This document shows, piece after piece, positions 41,681-51,905 of a DNA stretch of 64,000 bases. Source of the DNA: Spirochaetaceae bacterium (GTDB lineage: Bacteria > Spirochaetota > Spirochaetia > Treponematales > Treponemataceae). The DNA is taken from contig JAGARN010000010.1 of NCBI GenBank assembly GCA_017622235.1, positions 62,001 through 126,000 of the forward strand, read 5' to 3'. Position 1 is the first letter of the stretch, and the number at the start of each line of letters is the position of its first letter. The position numbers and the translations under genes were made by a program. The notes under the pieces were generated by a model that was given only the letters and a program-made list of their open reading frames with translations, was not told where the DNA came from and did not search any database.

Positions 41681-43642
41681 ATGGCATACATTAAAAATCT
41701 GTTTGACAAAAATTTTATAGAATACGCAAGTTACGTTATTCGTGACCGTGCAATTCCGGACATAGAAGACGGACTCAAACCTGTTCAGCGGCGAATAATG
41801 CACACTTTGTTCGAAGTGGACGACGGCAGGTTCAACAAAGTAGCAAACGTGGTGGGACAATGCATGAAGTACCATCCCCATGGCGACGCTTCTATTGGCG
41901 GTGCCTTGGTTGTTCTTGCAAACAAAGAACTTTTCATAGACAAGCAGGGCAACTTTGGAAACCTTTACACCGGAGACGGGGCCTCCGCCGCCCGTTACAT
42001 TGAGTGCCGCCTTAAACCAATGGCAAAGCACGTTCTTTACAATCCCGCCATAACCAAGTATGTTCCTTCCTACGACGGACGCAACAAAGAACCTGTTGTG
42101 TTCAGGGCAAAACTCCCCGTGGTTCTTATAACCGGCTCAGAAGGAATTGCCGTTGGAATGTCCACAAACATCCTCAGCCACAATGTAAAAGAAGTTATTC
42201 AGGCGGAAATCGCTTGTCTGAAAGGCGAAAAATTCCAGCTTTATCCGGACTGCTTTACAGGGGGCTTGATTGACGTTTCTGACTACCAAGACGGACTTGG
42301 AAAAATCACAACACGAGCAAAATTGGATACCAGCGACCCAAAAAGAATCGTGATAACGGAACTTCCCTTCGGCTCTAATTCGGAACAACTTACGGAATCC
42401 ATTGTAAAAGCCGCCAAGTCAGGCAAACTCAAAGTTTCTTCTGTGACCGACTACACCGCAGAAAAAGTGGAAATTGAAATAAAACTCCAGCGTGGCGTTT
42501 ATGCACAAGACGTTGTAAGTGCTTTGTACGCCTTCACCGACTGCGAACAGTCAATTTCTTGCAACTTGCTTGTCATAAAGGACAACATGCCCCAAGTGAT
42601 GACGGTAAGCGATGTTATTCGCTACCATTCAAAAAAACTTGTGGGCATACTTAAAGACGAACTGGAACTGGAAAAATCCCAGCTCATAGACAAACTTCAT
42701 CTAAGGACTTTGGAACGTATTTTTATAGAAGAAAGGTTGTACAAACGAATAGAAGAAGAAAAGACCGAAGCCGCCGTAAACAAGGCTGTCATCACCGGGT
42801 TTGAACCATTCAAGGCTGAATTGATTCGCCCTGTAACGCTAGACGACGTGGCTCATCTTCTTAAAATTCCAATCCGCCGCATATCACTTTACGACATAAA
42901 CAAGAACCGACAAGAAGTCATCGCAATCAACAAACGACTGAAAGAAATCGAAAAGCTCCTGAAAAATCTTGTGGGTTATGCGGTTTCATGGCTTGAAGGA
43001 ACTTTGGAAACACTGGAAAGCCAATTTACAAAACGCAGAACCCAAATAAAAAAATTCTCTGCCGTTGATGTAAAAGAAGTTGTAAAACGTGATATGCCTT
43101 TGCGTTATGACGACAAGACTGGCTACCTGGGAACTGCTATTTCAGGCGGCGTGGAAATATGCCGGGTCACACCTTTTGACAGGATTTTGTTCATCAGGAA
43201 AAGCGGAATATACACAGTATGCAATGTGCCGGAAAAACTTTTTGTGGATTCCGGGATGTGGTACTGCGGGTTTGCAGAAAAAGAAGAAATATCAAAAGTG
43301 CTGTTTACGATAATCTACAGGGACGTGAAAACCCAATACGCATACATAAAGCGTTGCCGAATTGAACAATACATAATGAACAAAGATTATTTGATTGTTC
43401 CAGATGGAATGGAAGTTCTGCACATCAGCACGGCAAAGGACTTTGCATTCAAGCTGCACTACGTACCAAAGCCTAGGGCAAAAGTTTTGGAAGAAGTTTT
43501 CAAGGCTTCTTCCTACGAAGAAAAGGGATTGAAGGCACAGGGGGTGCGTCTTGCGACAAAAGAAGTGGCATCCTTAGAATTAACAAAACCTAGGGCGGTT
43601 GTAGGGAGTTCTTCTGCTTCAAAAAAGCAAACAAAGGAATGA
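41681..43642 (+). CDS. parC: DNA topoisomerase IV subunit A (ParC-like type II topoisomerase)
   Basis: A 653-residue GyrA/ParC-family subunit. The breakage-reunion domain is clear ('PDIEDGLKPVQRRIMHTLFE', 'KYHPHGDASIGGALVVLANK'), with the active-site Tyr106 in 'SAARYIECRL'. The C-terminal beta-propeller is short and the GyrA box is missing, which favours a decatenating ParC over gyrase. GGGAG precedes the ATG at 41681; an upstream in-frame ATG at 41654 has none. No parE gene adjoins it. Codons ending in C or G are visibly more frequent than in the neighbouring genes. Confidence 0.9.
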   Translation: MAYIKNLFDKNFIEYASYVIRDRAIPDIEDGLKPVQRRIMHTLFEVDDGRFNKVANVVGQCMKYHPHGDASIGGALVVLANKELFIDKQGNFGNLYTGDGASAARYIECRLKPMAKHVLYNPAITKYVPSYDGRNKEPVVFRAKLPVVLITGSEGIAVGMSTNILSHNVKEVIQAEIACLKGEKFQLYPDCFTGGLIDVSDYQDGLGKITTRAKLDTSDPKRIVITELPFGSNSEQLTESIVKAAKSGKLKVSSVTDYTAEKVEIEIKLQRGVYAQDVVSALYAFTDCEQSISCNLLVIKDNMPQVMTVSDVIRYHSKKLVGILKDELELEKSQLIDKLHLRTLERIFIEERLYKRIEEEKTEAAVNKAVITGFEPFKAELIRPVTLDDVAHLLKIPIRRISLYDINKNRQEVIAINKRLKEIEKLLKNLVGYAVSWLEGTLETLESQFTKRRTQIKKFSAVDVKEVVKRDMPLRYDDKTGYLGTAISGGVEICRVTPFDRILFIRKSGIYTVCNVPEKLFVDSGMWYCGFAEKEEISKVLFTIIYRDVKTQYAYIKRCRIEQYIMNKDYLIVPDGMEVLHISTAKDFAFKLHYVPKPRAKVLEEVFKASSYEEKGLKAQGVRLATKEVASLELTKPRAVVGSSSASKKQTKE

Positions 43643-43645
43643 TTT

Positions 43646-44563
43646 ATGGAATGTAATAAAGTTCTACTTGATTCTGTGAATTCCTTTCTAAAAATTAATA
43701 CAGGTAAAGCTGTGATAGGTTTGCTTTTGGTTCTATTGCTCAGCTCAACTCTGACACCGATTGCATTGCTTGCTTCATTGATTTCGTCTTCTTTGTTGTT
43801 TCCGTTAATTGTTTTACTTTTATGTACAACTGTGGTTGTAATGCTAATGTTTGGTTATATGTCTTTGCTAGCCCTTCTGTATAGAGGACAACCAGCTATT
43901 CTGGGTCATATATTTGACTGTTTTCGTGATTGGAAGCGTGGGATAAAGCTATCTCTTTTGTTTTCGACTATGCTTATAATAATATCTTTTGTTGCGGTTA
44001 TTGTAGCTTTTACTGTAACTTTTTCTGAACAAAAAACTTCTCAGTTGCTTTTTGAAGAAGCTATTACCAAAATAATGAATGTTATGCCATTTATGACAAT
44101 TATCTGTATTGTTGTTTTTGCATTATTTGTTGTTTGGCCGAATGCTTTTGTTTGGTTGGTTTTTACTGATAATCCTGCATTTACAATAAAGCAAACTTTT
44201 AGAAAAGCTCATAGCTTGCAAAAAGGGAAAATGTGGCGATTACTGTTTTTTTTATTCCGTATTGGTGGAATATGGTTGTGTGTAGCTTGTTTGAGCTCTT
44301 TTGTTAGTTCGATAGTTTCAATAAAATTTATGGATGTTATCGCTTCGGGAAATCAAGGTTTGCATTATTCTTTTATAATAAAAATATGCGATACAGTTTC
44401 CTTTGTGGGTTTTTACTATGTGCTAATAAAAATGATGGTAGGAGTTATCGCTTTTTATGATGCTTTAATTAGGGATGAAAGAGAAAATTCAATTTTTGAT
44501 AAAAATGTACAAAGCATAGAAGTTCCTGTGATAGAACTTCCTGCACCAGACATGGAAAGTTGA
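43646..44563 (+). CDS. Polytopic membrane protein, unknown function
   Basis: A 305-residue protein with about six hydrophobic segments ('AVIGLLLVLLLSSTLTPIAL', 'LIVLLLCTTVVVMLMFGYMS', then four more) and a short polar C-terminal tail. A pattern of a pair of helices followed by 'GQPAILGHIFDCFRDWKRG' and a second set resembles DUF975-like or 'glycerophosphodiesterase membrane-domain' proteins, but I do not recognise a family with certainty. It starts three bases after parC and ends one base before yigZ, so the three genes are one transcript. Confidence 0.7.
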   Translation: MECNKVLLDSVNSFLKINTGKAVIGLLLVLLLSSTLTPIALLASLISSSLLFPLIVLLLCTTVVVMLMFGYMSLLALLYRGQPAILGHIFDCFRDWKRGIKLSLLFSTMLIIISFVAVIVAFTVTFSEQKTSQLLFEEAITKIMNVMPFMTIICIVVFALFVVWPNAFVWLVFTDNPAFTIKQTFRKAHSLQKGKMWRLLFFLFRIGGIWLCVACLSSFVSSIVSIKFMDVIASGNQGLHYSFIIKICDTVSFVGFYYVLIKMMVGVIAFYDALIRDERENSIFDKNVQSIEVPVIELPAPDMES

Positions 44564-44564
44564 A

Positions 44565-45173
44565 ATGGATGTTTTGTCTGAGTACGCAAAAGCTGAACTT
44601 GTAATAAAAAAGTCACGTTTCTTTGCAGAGGTTTTTCCTGTTGCAACACAAGAACAAGCACGAAGTTTGCTTAAAGAGCAAAAAGCAAAGTATTTGGATG
44701 CCACCCATGTGGTTCATGCTTTTGTGATTGGGTCAAAGGCAGAGGTTATGGGTATGTCTGATGATGGCGAACCATCTGGTACAGCTGGACGTCCTGTTTT
44801 AGATGTGCTTAAGGGTAAAAACTGCACTAACATAATGCTAACCGTTACAAGGTGGTTTGGAGGTACGCTTTTGGGAACTGGAGGTTTGGTAAAAGCCTAT
44901 AGTGAAAGTGCAAAAACCGTACTTAATTTAGCTTTTTTTCATGAACTTGTTGAGAAAACTGTATTTGATTTTTCAGTTTCATATGATCAATACGAACTTG
45001 TAAAAAGATTTTTAATGTCTATTGATGCTTCAGAAATAAGAGAAGAATTTGATGTTGCTGTGAAAATTCAAGGTAAAATACTTTCTTGCCACAAGCAATC
45101 ACTACAGAAGTATATTACAGAATTAAGCAAAGGACAAACTTCTGTAGCGTTTACAGAATGTGGTATGTGCTAA
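44565..45173 (+). CDS. yigZ: YigZ/IMPACT-family protein
   Basis: A 202-residue member of the UPF0029/IMPACT family. The N-terminal signature 'KKSRFFAEVFPV' and 'MSDDGEPSGTAGRPVLDVLK', then 'VTRWFGGTLLGTGGLVKAYS', are diagnostic. The C-terminal ferredoxin-like domain follows. In eukaryotes IMPACT regulates Gcn2; the bacterial function is unclear, with RNA or ribosome association suggested from the fold. The last gene of the parC transcript; its stop abuts that of the convergent outer-membrane protein gene. Confidence 0.93.
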   Translation: MDVLSEYAKAELVIKKSRFFAEVFPVATQEQARSLLKEQKAKYLDATHVVHAFVIGSKAEVMGMSDDGEPSGTAGRPVLDVLKGKNCTNIMLTVTRWFGGTLLGTGGLVKAYSESAKTVLNLAFFHELVEKTVFDFSVSYDQYELVKRFLMSIDASEIREEFDVAVKIQGKILSCHKQSLQKYITELSKGQTSVAFTECGMC

Positions 45174-45641
45174 CTAGAACGAGTAGCCTGCTCCAATGCC
45201 TGCTGCCCAGCTAAATGGTTCTGCTGCACCAAAAACATAGTCAAGGCTAATCTTAGGTTCAATATAAGAGTTGCCTGTTGTAATCCGCCAACCGATAGAT
45301 GCTCCTGCTGTAATGCTTTTGTTAGCTAATTTGCTATCTTGCCAAGAAAAATTTCCTCCAATAGAACCTTCTGCAAAGGCATTAGAAAAAGGATAAAGTC
45401 TTGCAAATATAGATGGGCTGGCAGAAAAAAAGTTGTCGAAATCTGTTTTTGCAGACATTTTTGCTCCAAAACCGAAAAAACCAATAGGCTTAAACTCTAT
45501 GTTTATGTTTCCTGAACCTGTTGGTTCCATATTGCTGCCCATGTTTACATCAAGTCCGCCACCTACAGATACTCCAGAGTTGGCCCATAGCCCAGATGCT
45601 ACCACAGTTGCAATAAGAATCATTAATGCAATTTTTTTCAT
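45174..45641 (-). CDS. Small outer-membrane beta-barrel protein, unknown function
   Basis: A 155-residue protein with a cleavable signal peptide ('MKKIALMILIATVVASGLWA') and alternating glycine/aromatic strands that end in '...AGIGAGYSF'. A C-terminal Phe is the usual barrel-assembly signal. About eight short strands can be drawn, so it may be a small OmpW/OmpA-like barrel. No homologue is recognised. GAGG precedes the ATG. It shares a direction with the esterase upstream, 17 bases away. Confidence 0.7.
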   Translation of the reverse strand: MKKIALMILIATVVASGLWANSGVSVGGGLDVNMGSNMEPTGSGNINIEFKPIGFFGFGAKMSAKTDFDNFFSASPSIFARLYPFSNAFAEGSIGGNFSWQDSKLANKSITAGASIGWRITTGNSYIEPKISLDYVFGAAEPFSWAAGIGAGYSF

Positions 45642-45658
45642 GGTGTTACCTCCTAGAT

Positions 45659-46492
45659 TTATAAACTAGCTGCCCAATTTGCGAACAAATCCGGCCAAAT
45701 TTGGCATTCAGATTGAATTTGTCCTTCTTGAGAACCATATGTTTCGTAAGAAGCAAGGGATAAACCGTGTATGCCTCTTCTAAAAAGATGTAATTCGACG
45801 GGAACGCTTGCTTTTCTTAGTGCAATAGCCATAAAGAGGCTATTTTCTACAGGTACAGTTGTGTCCTCATATGTATGCCACAAAAAAACAGGAGGAACAT
45901 TTTTTGTTACCAATTTATCAATACAAACATCCTTTTCTGTAAAGTTAGAATTTTCACCAAGTACATTGTCTATAGAACCTTGATGAGCGAAGTTTCCTGT
46001 AGTGATTACAGGGTAACAAAGTACAAGACCATTGGGTTTGATTTGTTCTGCACTATATGGTAAATATTTTTGAATTAATGATTTGTCCCAATAAACTCCC
46101 AAAGAGGCAGCTAAATGTCCTCCGGCAGAAAATCCGCACACAAGAATTTTGTTTTGGTCAATGTTTAACTCAGAGGCCTTTGTTCTTAAATAATTCACTG
46201 CTTCTGCTAAATCAAGTAACGCTGCAGGAAAAGTCATTGGGGCAACGCTATACCAAAGGACACAGGCATGAAAACCTAAACTATTCATGCGGATTGCTAC
46301 ACTTTCAGCTTCTCGTTGAGAAAGCATTTTGTATCCACCACCGGGGCAAATTAAAACTAAGGGGCGTTTGCGATTTTTAGAGAATTCATCCTGGTTTTCT
46401 ATTATGTAAGTTGTAAGGTACGGTGAAAAATCATTGTTTTTTACCCCTTTGTTGCGATAGTTTACTGGCAAAGATACTCTTTTGTGAATCAT
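45659..46492 (-). CDS. Alpha/beta-hydrolase, acetyl-esterase type
   Basis: A 277-residue esterase/lipase of the BD-FAE/Aes type. The oxyanion loop 'CPGGGYKMLS', nucleophile Ser in 'VCGFSAGGHLAAS', Asp in 'YEDTTVPVEN' and His in 'GIHGLSLAS' complete the triad. Proteins of this group often deacetylate xylo- or manno-oligosaccharides inside saccharolytic gut bacteria. No signal peptide is present, so it works in the cytoplasm, where it would fit the nearby mannan cluster. Its substrate is inferred. GGAG lies five bases before the ATG. Confidence 0.85.
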   Translation of the reverse strand: MIHKRVSLPVNYRNKGVKNNDFSPYLTTYIIENQDEFSKNRKRPLVLICPGGGYKMLSQREAESVAIRMNSLGFHACVLWYSVAPMTFPAALLDLAEAVNYLRTKASELNIDQNKILVCGFSAGGHLAASLGVYWDKSLIQKYLPYSAEQIKPNGLVLCYPVITTGNFAHQGSIDNVLGENSNFTEKDVCIDKLVTKNVPPVFLWHTYEDTTVPVENSLFMAIALRKASVPVELHLFRRGIHGLSLASYETYGSQEGQIQSECQIWPDLFANWAASL

Positions 46493-46759
46493 TTATGCTC
46501 CGTAAAAAAACTATAACGTCTAATTTGCAAGCTATTCTTTAGGGAACATTATATATTGGAATTAACTAGACTGCAAGACCGTTGTATAAATAATTAAAAA
46601 TATAGGAAATAGAGAGATTTTGTTGGAAGTATTTTATAAACAGCAAAAAAACAAAAAAAAATTGTAATTTTTAAAAAAAATATGATATAATGAATTTATA
46701 TTAGTGATTTTATACAAATAGAAGTTTCCATTTTTTTTTGGAAGCAGTCAGGAGCATCT

Positions 46760-48190
46760 GTGAACAAACGTGATTTCCCGAAGATACATTTCTATGATCA
46801 GGATTTTGTGGATATATACGACAAAACATGGTCTTGGATACAAGATTTTTGGTTAAATCCAGATACAAAAGAGTTTTCAGCTGAAGGGTATTTTATCTAC
46901 ACTCAAAATGGAAAGCAGCAATTAGACCAGTTTGAAGCTATTTTTTCTTCGTTTTTCTTAGTGTATTCTAATAGGAATTATCCGGCTAACCAGAACATAG
47001 ATTACTTTTATTCTCGTCAAGAAGAAAATGGAGCAATTCGTTGGAAATATGATTTAGATACGAATCAACCTATTTGTGGAGCATCTAATCCAGAGGGGAT
47101 AGGTATTCCTTTGTTTGCATGGGCTGAATTTAATCTTTTCCATAAATCTGCAAACAAACGCAGAGTCAAAGAAGTTATGCCAATTTTGCAAAGGTATATG
47201 GATTGGCTTGAACAAAAATTCAAACAGCCAAATGGACTTTATTCCGTACCGACTTGTACTTGTGGAATGTATGATTCCCCAAGAGAAGGAGCATTTTATC
47301 CAGTGGATTTCAATGCAGCTATGGCTGTTAGTGCTATGTATATGGCTGCTCTTGGGGATATTCTCAACGACAAAGATTTGAATTTTCAGTACAAGCGAAT
47401 GTATTTTTCGTTAAAAACAAAAATTAATTCCATGATGTGGAATAGTGAAACGGCCTTTTATCATGATTTGAATGAACAAGGGGAACAACTTCCACAAAAG
47501 ACGATAGCGGGTTTTTGGCCACTTTTAGCGGAAATGCCAAATGAAGATAGAGCTAGCCAACTTATTGCACATTTAAATAATCCAGCTACTTTTGGAACGG
47601 AACATCCTTTTCCTTCACTTTCTGCGGATAGCCCTGATTTTTGCGAAAACGGCGAAGGCTTTAGAGGTTCTGTTTATCCACCCTTTAACTTTATGGTTAT
47701 TAAGGGCCTAGAAAAATACCAAAGATGGGATTTGGCAAGAGAATGTGCTATACGGCATTTGTATTATATGCTGGACGGAGTGTTTCCCCATGATTCCAAG
47801 ATAAAAGGGGATTTGTGGGATGCTTATCTTCCATGCAAAGAAGGAATCCCAACAAAGACTGATGACCCAAATTTTCCACGGCGGCGTTGTTTGCATTATG
47901 CTGCTTTATCAACAATCGCTTTGATGATAGAAAATGTCATAGGTCTTTCTATAAGTTTGCCACGAAAAACCGTGGATTGGATAATTCCAAACTTAGAAAT
48001 TATGGGAATAGAAAACCTTTCGCTAAAACGTAATCTTATTACTATTTTGTCAAATAAAACTCAACGGGGTTGGGAAATCCAGATGGAAAGTGAAAAATTG
48101 TATTATTTTACAATAAATATCTTAGGACAGAAAAAAAAGACTTTGCCAATTCCTTCTGGAAAGTGTTCGATGCTTATTGACAAGCTTTGA
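46760..48190 (+). CDS. (alpha/alpha)6-barrel glycosidase, GH63/trehalase-like
   Basis: A 476-residue cytoplasmic glycosidase of the clan GH-G type. 'YFYSRQEENGAIRWKYD', 'GIPLFAWAEFNLF' and 'GEGFRGSVYPPFNFMVIKGL' resemble GH63 (including mannosylglycerate hydrolase) and trehalase catalytic segments. Acidic residues in the 'DFNAAMAVSAMYMAAL' and 'KGDLWDAYLP' blocks could serve catalysis. The specificity is uncertain: alpha-glucosyl or alpha-mannosyl compounds are both possible. The start is GTG at 46760 with AGGAG five bases upstream. About 270 bases precede it, AT-rich and without another gene. Confidence 0.75.
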   Translation: MNKRDFPKIHFYDQDFVDIYDKTWSWIQDFWLNPDTKEFSAEGYFIYTQNGKQQLDQFEAIFSSFFLVYSNRNYPANQNIDYFYSRQEENGAIRWKYDLDTNQPICGASNPEGIGIPLFAWAEFNLFHKSANKRRVKEVMPILQRYMDWLEQKFKQPNGLYSVPTCTCGMYDSPREGAFYPVDFNAAMAVSAMYMAALGDILNDKDLNFQYKRMYFSLKTKINSMMWNSETAFYHDLNEQGEQLPQKTIAGFWPLLAEMPNEDRASQLIAHLNNPATFGTEHPFPSLSADSPDFCENGEGFRGSVYPPFNFMVIKGLEKYQRWDLARECAIRHLYYMLDGVFPHDSKIKGDLWDAYLPCKEGIPTKTDDPNFPRRRCLHYAALSTIALMIENVIGLSISLPRKTVDWIIPNLEIMGIENLSLKRNLITILSNKTQRGWEIQMESEKLYYFTINILGQKKKTLPIPSGKCSMLIDKL

Positions 48191-48217
48191 TTTGACATTT
48201 CTTTGTTGGAGAACTCA

Positions 48218-49762
48218 ATGACAGGGCCAGAAGCGGTTATAGAAATCGGGTCCACTGGTATTAGATTGTTGGTGGCACAAATTAATACTTCCTCGGCAAA
48301 TAATGTAGCACAGTGGTCTGTTGTAGACCGTTCTGAGTTGCCTGCATCCCTTGGGCGTGATGTGTTCACAAAAGGTGCTGTTTCAAGGGAAACTTTGTTA
48401 CAATGTTTGCAAATTTTAAAGCGTTTTAGAGAACAAATATCTGCTTGGAATATTCCAAATGAGAGTATAACTGTGTTTGCAACTAGTGCTTTACGAGAAG
48501 CAAAAAACAGGGATGCCGTTTTGGATCGAATTATGGTAAAAACTGGTTTTCGTGTTAGGGTCATAGACGGCATCGAAGAAAACCTTATGATGTATATTGC
48601 TGTTTCTGATTGTTTAAAGAAAAATGCTGTTGATCTTGATAAAAACAATTCCATGATTTTAGAGGTTGGTGGTGGTTCTTCTGCAATAATGCTAATTAAT
48701 CACGGAAAAATGGCTGGTGTACATAGTATTCGTTTAGGTACGGTAATAATTGAACAGCAGCTTAAATCTATGACAGGCTCTTTGCAAGAAGTTCGGCGTT
48801 TTTTAGAAGAATTTATAAGAGTTACTAGGGGTTCCTTAGATACAGAGCTCAAACTTGCAAATATTGCCCAGTTTATTGCAGTAGGTTCAGAAGCTCAAGT
48901 TGCTGCACAAATTTGCGGAAAAGATATTTCTTCAAAATTAAAAATTGTGGAAAGAGACTCTTTTTTAACCTTTGTTGATGAAGTTCAAGATTATTCAATA
49001 GAGGAATGTGTAGCAAGGTTTAAAATACCTTATGCAGATGCACAGGCTCTTCATATTGGGCTTATGGCGTACAAATATTTTCTTAGTTTTACAGAAGCCA
49101 AAGAAATACTTGTTCCCTTTACTAACATTAGGGAAGGAATTATTCTAAACAGAATGTTAGGCTCAGAGCAGGGTTTGTGGCAAAATTTTTATTCTCAGGT
49201 TACAGCTTCTGCCCTGAATTTAGCACGCAAATATAAAATTGACGAAAAACACGCTCAGTATGTTAGAATGATTTCTCTTAAACTTTTTGATTCGTTACAA
49301 ACGGAGCTTGGCTTAGAAGAACGAGGGCGTTTGTTGCTAGAAGTTGCGGCTATTTTACACGACATTGGAATGTTTATCAGGGCAGATAATCACGAAGAGC
49401 ACAGTATGTATATAATAAATCATTCTGATATATTTGGACTTAACCGAGATGATGTTTCTATAATTTCGCAAGTGGCGTATTATCACCGTGGACGGCATAG
49501 ACCGCAAGATAGTGTTCAATATGCAATGAGTAGTAGAGCAGATCGCATACTTATTCTGAAACTAACAGCTATTCTTAGACTTGCAGATGCTTTGGATAGG
49601 GGGCATTTGCAAAAAATAAACGATTTTTCTATTGTTTTTCATAGTGATAGTCTTGAGATAAAATGCTTAAATTCACACAATCTTGTATTAGAGCGAGTGG
49701 CAGTAGCACAAAAAACAGATGTGTTTGAGTCAGTTTTTGGCTATAAGGTTATCTTGAGTTAA
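48218..49762 (+). CDS. ppx: Exopolyphosphatase / GppA family with HD domain
   Basis: A 514-residue Ppx/GppA phosphatase. The actin-like fold begins 'AVIEIGSTGIRLLVAQI', has 'TVFATSALREAKNRDAV' and the phosphate loop 'MILEVGGGSSAIMLI', and the C-terminal third is an HD-type metal domain ('VAAILHDIGMFIRADNHEEH'). It degrades polyphosphate or (p)ppGpp. An N-terminally longer TTG frame exists; the ATG at 48218 has GGAG six bases upstream and matches the family. It lies 13 bases before ppk1, so synthesis and breakdown of polyphosphate are encoded together. Confidence 0.93.
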   Translation: MTGPEAVIEIGSTGIRLLVAQINTSSANNVAQWSVVDRSELPASLGRDVFTKGAVSRETLLQCLQILKRFREQISAWNIPNESITVFATSALREAKNRDAVLDRIMVKTGFRVRVIDGIEENLMMYIAVSDCLKKNAVDLDKNNSMILEVGGGSSAIMLINHGKMAGVHSIRLGTVIIEQQLKSMTGSLQEVRRFLEEFIRVTRGSLDTELKLANIAQFIAVGSEAQVAAQICGKDISSKLKIVERDSFLTFVDEVQDYSIEECVARFKIPYADAQALHIGLMAYKYFLSFTEAKEILVPFTNIREGIILNRMLGSEQGLWQNFYSQVTASALNLARKYKIDEKHAQYVRMISLKLFDSLQTELGLEERGRLLLEVAAILHDIGMFIRADNHEEHSMYIINHSDIFGLNRDDVSIISQVAYYHRGRHRPQDSVQYAMSSRADRILILKLTAILRLADALDRGHLQKINDFSIVFHSDSLEIKCLNSHNLVLERVAVAQKTDVFESVFGYKVILS

Positions 49763-49775
49763 GGATTAAGTAATA

Positions 49776-51905
49776 ATGAGTGAGTATCCTGTTTTTTTTA
49801 GTAGAGAACTTTCATGGATTGAATTTAATGCAAGAGTTCTTAACGAAGCTTGCCGTAAAGATATACCTGTAATTGAAAGATTGAAATTTCTTGCTATTGT
49901 GTCTTCAAATTTTGATGAGTTTTTTATGGTTCGGGTTGCAAGCTTAAAACACAAAGAAAAAACTCATCCCGAAAGTGTAGATATTGCTGGTATGACTCCG
50001 GCAAAGCAACTATTGCAGATTTCAGAACGTGTGCATCAGGTAACAAACTTGCAATATAATGTATTGACCCAGCAAGTTATTCCTGAACTTGCTACAGTGG
50101 GAATTGAATATGTTGCTCCAGAAAACTATACTCAACAGCAAAAAGGATTTGCGAAAGCGTTATTTTTAAACGAAATTTTCCCACTACTTACGCCTTTACG
50201 AACAGACGGGAATGAGTTTCCTCATATTGCAAGTTTACGTCTTTATGCAGCATTTAAGTTAAAAACTTTGCCCGATATTGATGTTACACAAAAAATTTTT
50301 GCTTCTGATTCAGAGACAGAACCTGTTGCTATTGTTCAAGTGCCAGCTGGACTTTCTAGGATTGTTGTGTTGCCTTCCGAAAGTGGAAAAAAATCTTTTG
50401 CACTTTTGGATGATATTATTCGAGAATATGGAACAATGCTTTTTCCTGGATACTCTGTAACGGAAACGATGTTGTTTAAGGTTACAAGAGATGCCGATAT
50501 TGCTGTTGACGAAGAATCTGGTTCTGATTTTATTCACGCTATGGAAGTAATTTTAGAAAAACGACAGTCATCGCTTGCGGTACGTTTGCTTTGTACAGAT
50601 TCTAGCCCACAAATACTTGAGCTACTTATGGAAAAACAACAGCTTTCAAGCCAAGATGTTTATCAAGTTAGTGGAATAATAGACCCAACAACGCTTTTGC
50701 CGTTGGCTGAATGGCCTGAATCATTGCCATGGCGTTATGCAAAGTGGGAGCATTTTTTTCCAGAAAGTATAAGTAAAGATGAGCCTCTGTGGAATCAACT
50801 AAAGCAAAACGATTTGCTCCTTCACACTCCTTATCAGTCTTATGAACCTGTTGTTAGTTTTTTAAACGATGCTGTAGATGATCCCAACACTTTGGCAATA
50901 AAAATGACTCTTTATCGTACAAGTGGAAATTCTCCAATCATAAAGGCCTTAGAAAGAGCTGCCAGAAATGGAAAGCAAGTTACAGCTTTTGTGGAATTAA
51001 AAGCCCGATTTGATGAAAAACAAAATATTTCATGGGCTACACAGCTAGAAAAAGCTGGTGTTATAGTAGTTCATGGGATAGTGAACCTTAAGGTTCACGC
51101 TAAGATTTTACTTGTTGTGCGTAAGGAAGAAGATGCGATTCGTCGTTATGTTCATTTGGCTACAGGGAACTACAATGACAAAACGGCAAGGTCTTATAGC
51201 GATATGTCTATATTTACGACTAATGAAGAAATTGCCAATGATGCAACGGTTTTTTTTAACATAATTTCTGGTTACTCTGTGATTCAGCCTATGCGGCATC
51301 TTATAATGGCTCCGGTAAACTTAAAATCAAAATTGATAGAGATGATTGATCGCGAAACCAACCGAGCAAAGGCAGGGGAACCTAGTCATATCATGGCAAA
51401 AATGAATAGTCTTGGTGATGGCGACATAATACAGGCTTTGTACAGAGCTAGTAATGCTGGTGTTAAAATTCAGTTGAATGTGAGGGGCGTGTGTATGCTT
51501 GTTCCCGGAGTTGTTGGTCAAAGTCAAAATATTGTGGTTACTAGTATAATAGATCGTTATCTTGAACATACTAGGATTGTTTATTTTTATAATGGCGGTT
51601 CTCAGGAATTGTTTCTTTCTAGTGCTGATTGGATGCCACGTAATTTAGAACGGCGTGTTGAACTTATGTTCCCTGTTCAACAAGAAAATTTGTTTAAAAA
51701 AATAAAAAAAGTATTGCAACTATATTTTATGGACAACAAACATTCGTATAAGCTGAATTCAGATGGTTCTTGGTTGGCAAATTCACCACAAAAAGGTGAA
51801 GACCCTGTGTCTGCACAAGAAACATTATATTTTGAGCATAAAAAGCTTGATTCAGCAGGGAATAAAGATGCCCCTTTGGAATTTATTGTTCGCCGGAAGA
51901 ATTAA
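49776..51905 (+). CDS. ppk1: Polyphosphate kinase 1
   Basis: A 709-residue Ppk1 that reversibly makes polyphosphate from ATP. The N-terminal domain ('FSRELSWIEFNARVLNEA') is followed by two phospholipase-D-like catalytic domains. The essential histidines are present: His441 in 'NLKVHAKILLV' and His460 in 'HLATGNYNDKTA', which align with the autophosphorylated site. 'ALRTDGNEFPH'-type and 'RYLEHTRIVYF' blocks are also typical. It is the second gene of the ppx-ppk1 operon. Its last 23 bases overlap the 3' end of the convergent GH13 gene. Confidence 0.96.
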   Translation: MSEYPVFFSRELSWIEFNARVLNEACRKDIPVIERLKFLAIVSSNFDEFFMVRVASLKHKEKTHPESVDIAGMTPAKQLLQISERVHQVTNLQYNVLTQQVIPELATVGIEYVAPENYTQQQKGFAKALFLNEIFPLLTPLRTDGNEFPHIASLRLYAAFKLKTLPDIDVTQKIFASDSETEPVAIVQVPAGLSRIVVLPSESGKKSFALLDDIIREYGTMLFPGYSVTETMLFKVTRDADIAVDEESGSDFIHAMEVILEKRQSSLAVRLLCTDSSPQILELLMEKQQLSSQDVYQVSGIIDPTTLLPLAEWPESLPWRYAKWEHFFPESISKDEPLWNQLKQNDLLLHTPYQSYEPVVSFLNDAVDDPNTLAIKMTLYRTSGNSPIIKALERAARNGKQVTAFVELKARFDEKQNISWATQLEKAGVIVVHGIVNLKVHAKILLVVRKEEDAIRRYVHLATGNYNDKTARSYSDMSIFTTNEEIANDATVFFNIISGYSVIQPMRHLIMAPVNLKSKLIEMIDRETNRAKAGEPSHIMAKMNSLGDGDIIQALYRASNAGVKIQLNVRGVCMLVPGVVGQSQNIVVTSIIDRYLEHTRIVYFYNGGSQELFLSSADWMPRNLERRVELMFPVQQENLFKKIKKVLQLYFMDNKHSYKLNSDGSWLANSPQKGEDPVSAQETLYFEHKKLDSAGNKDAPLEFIVRRKN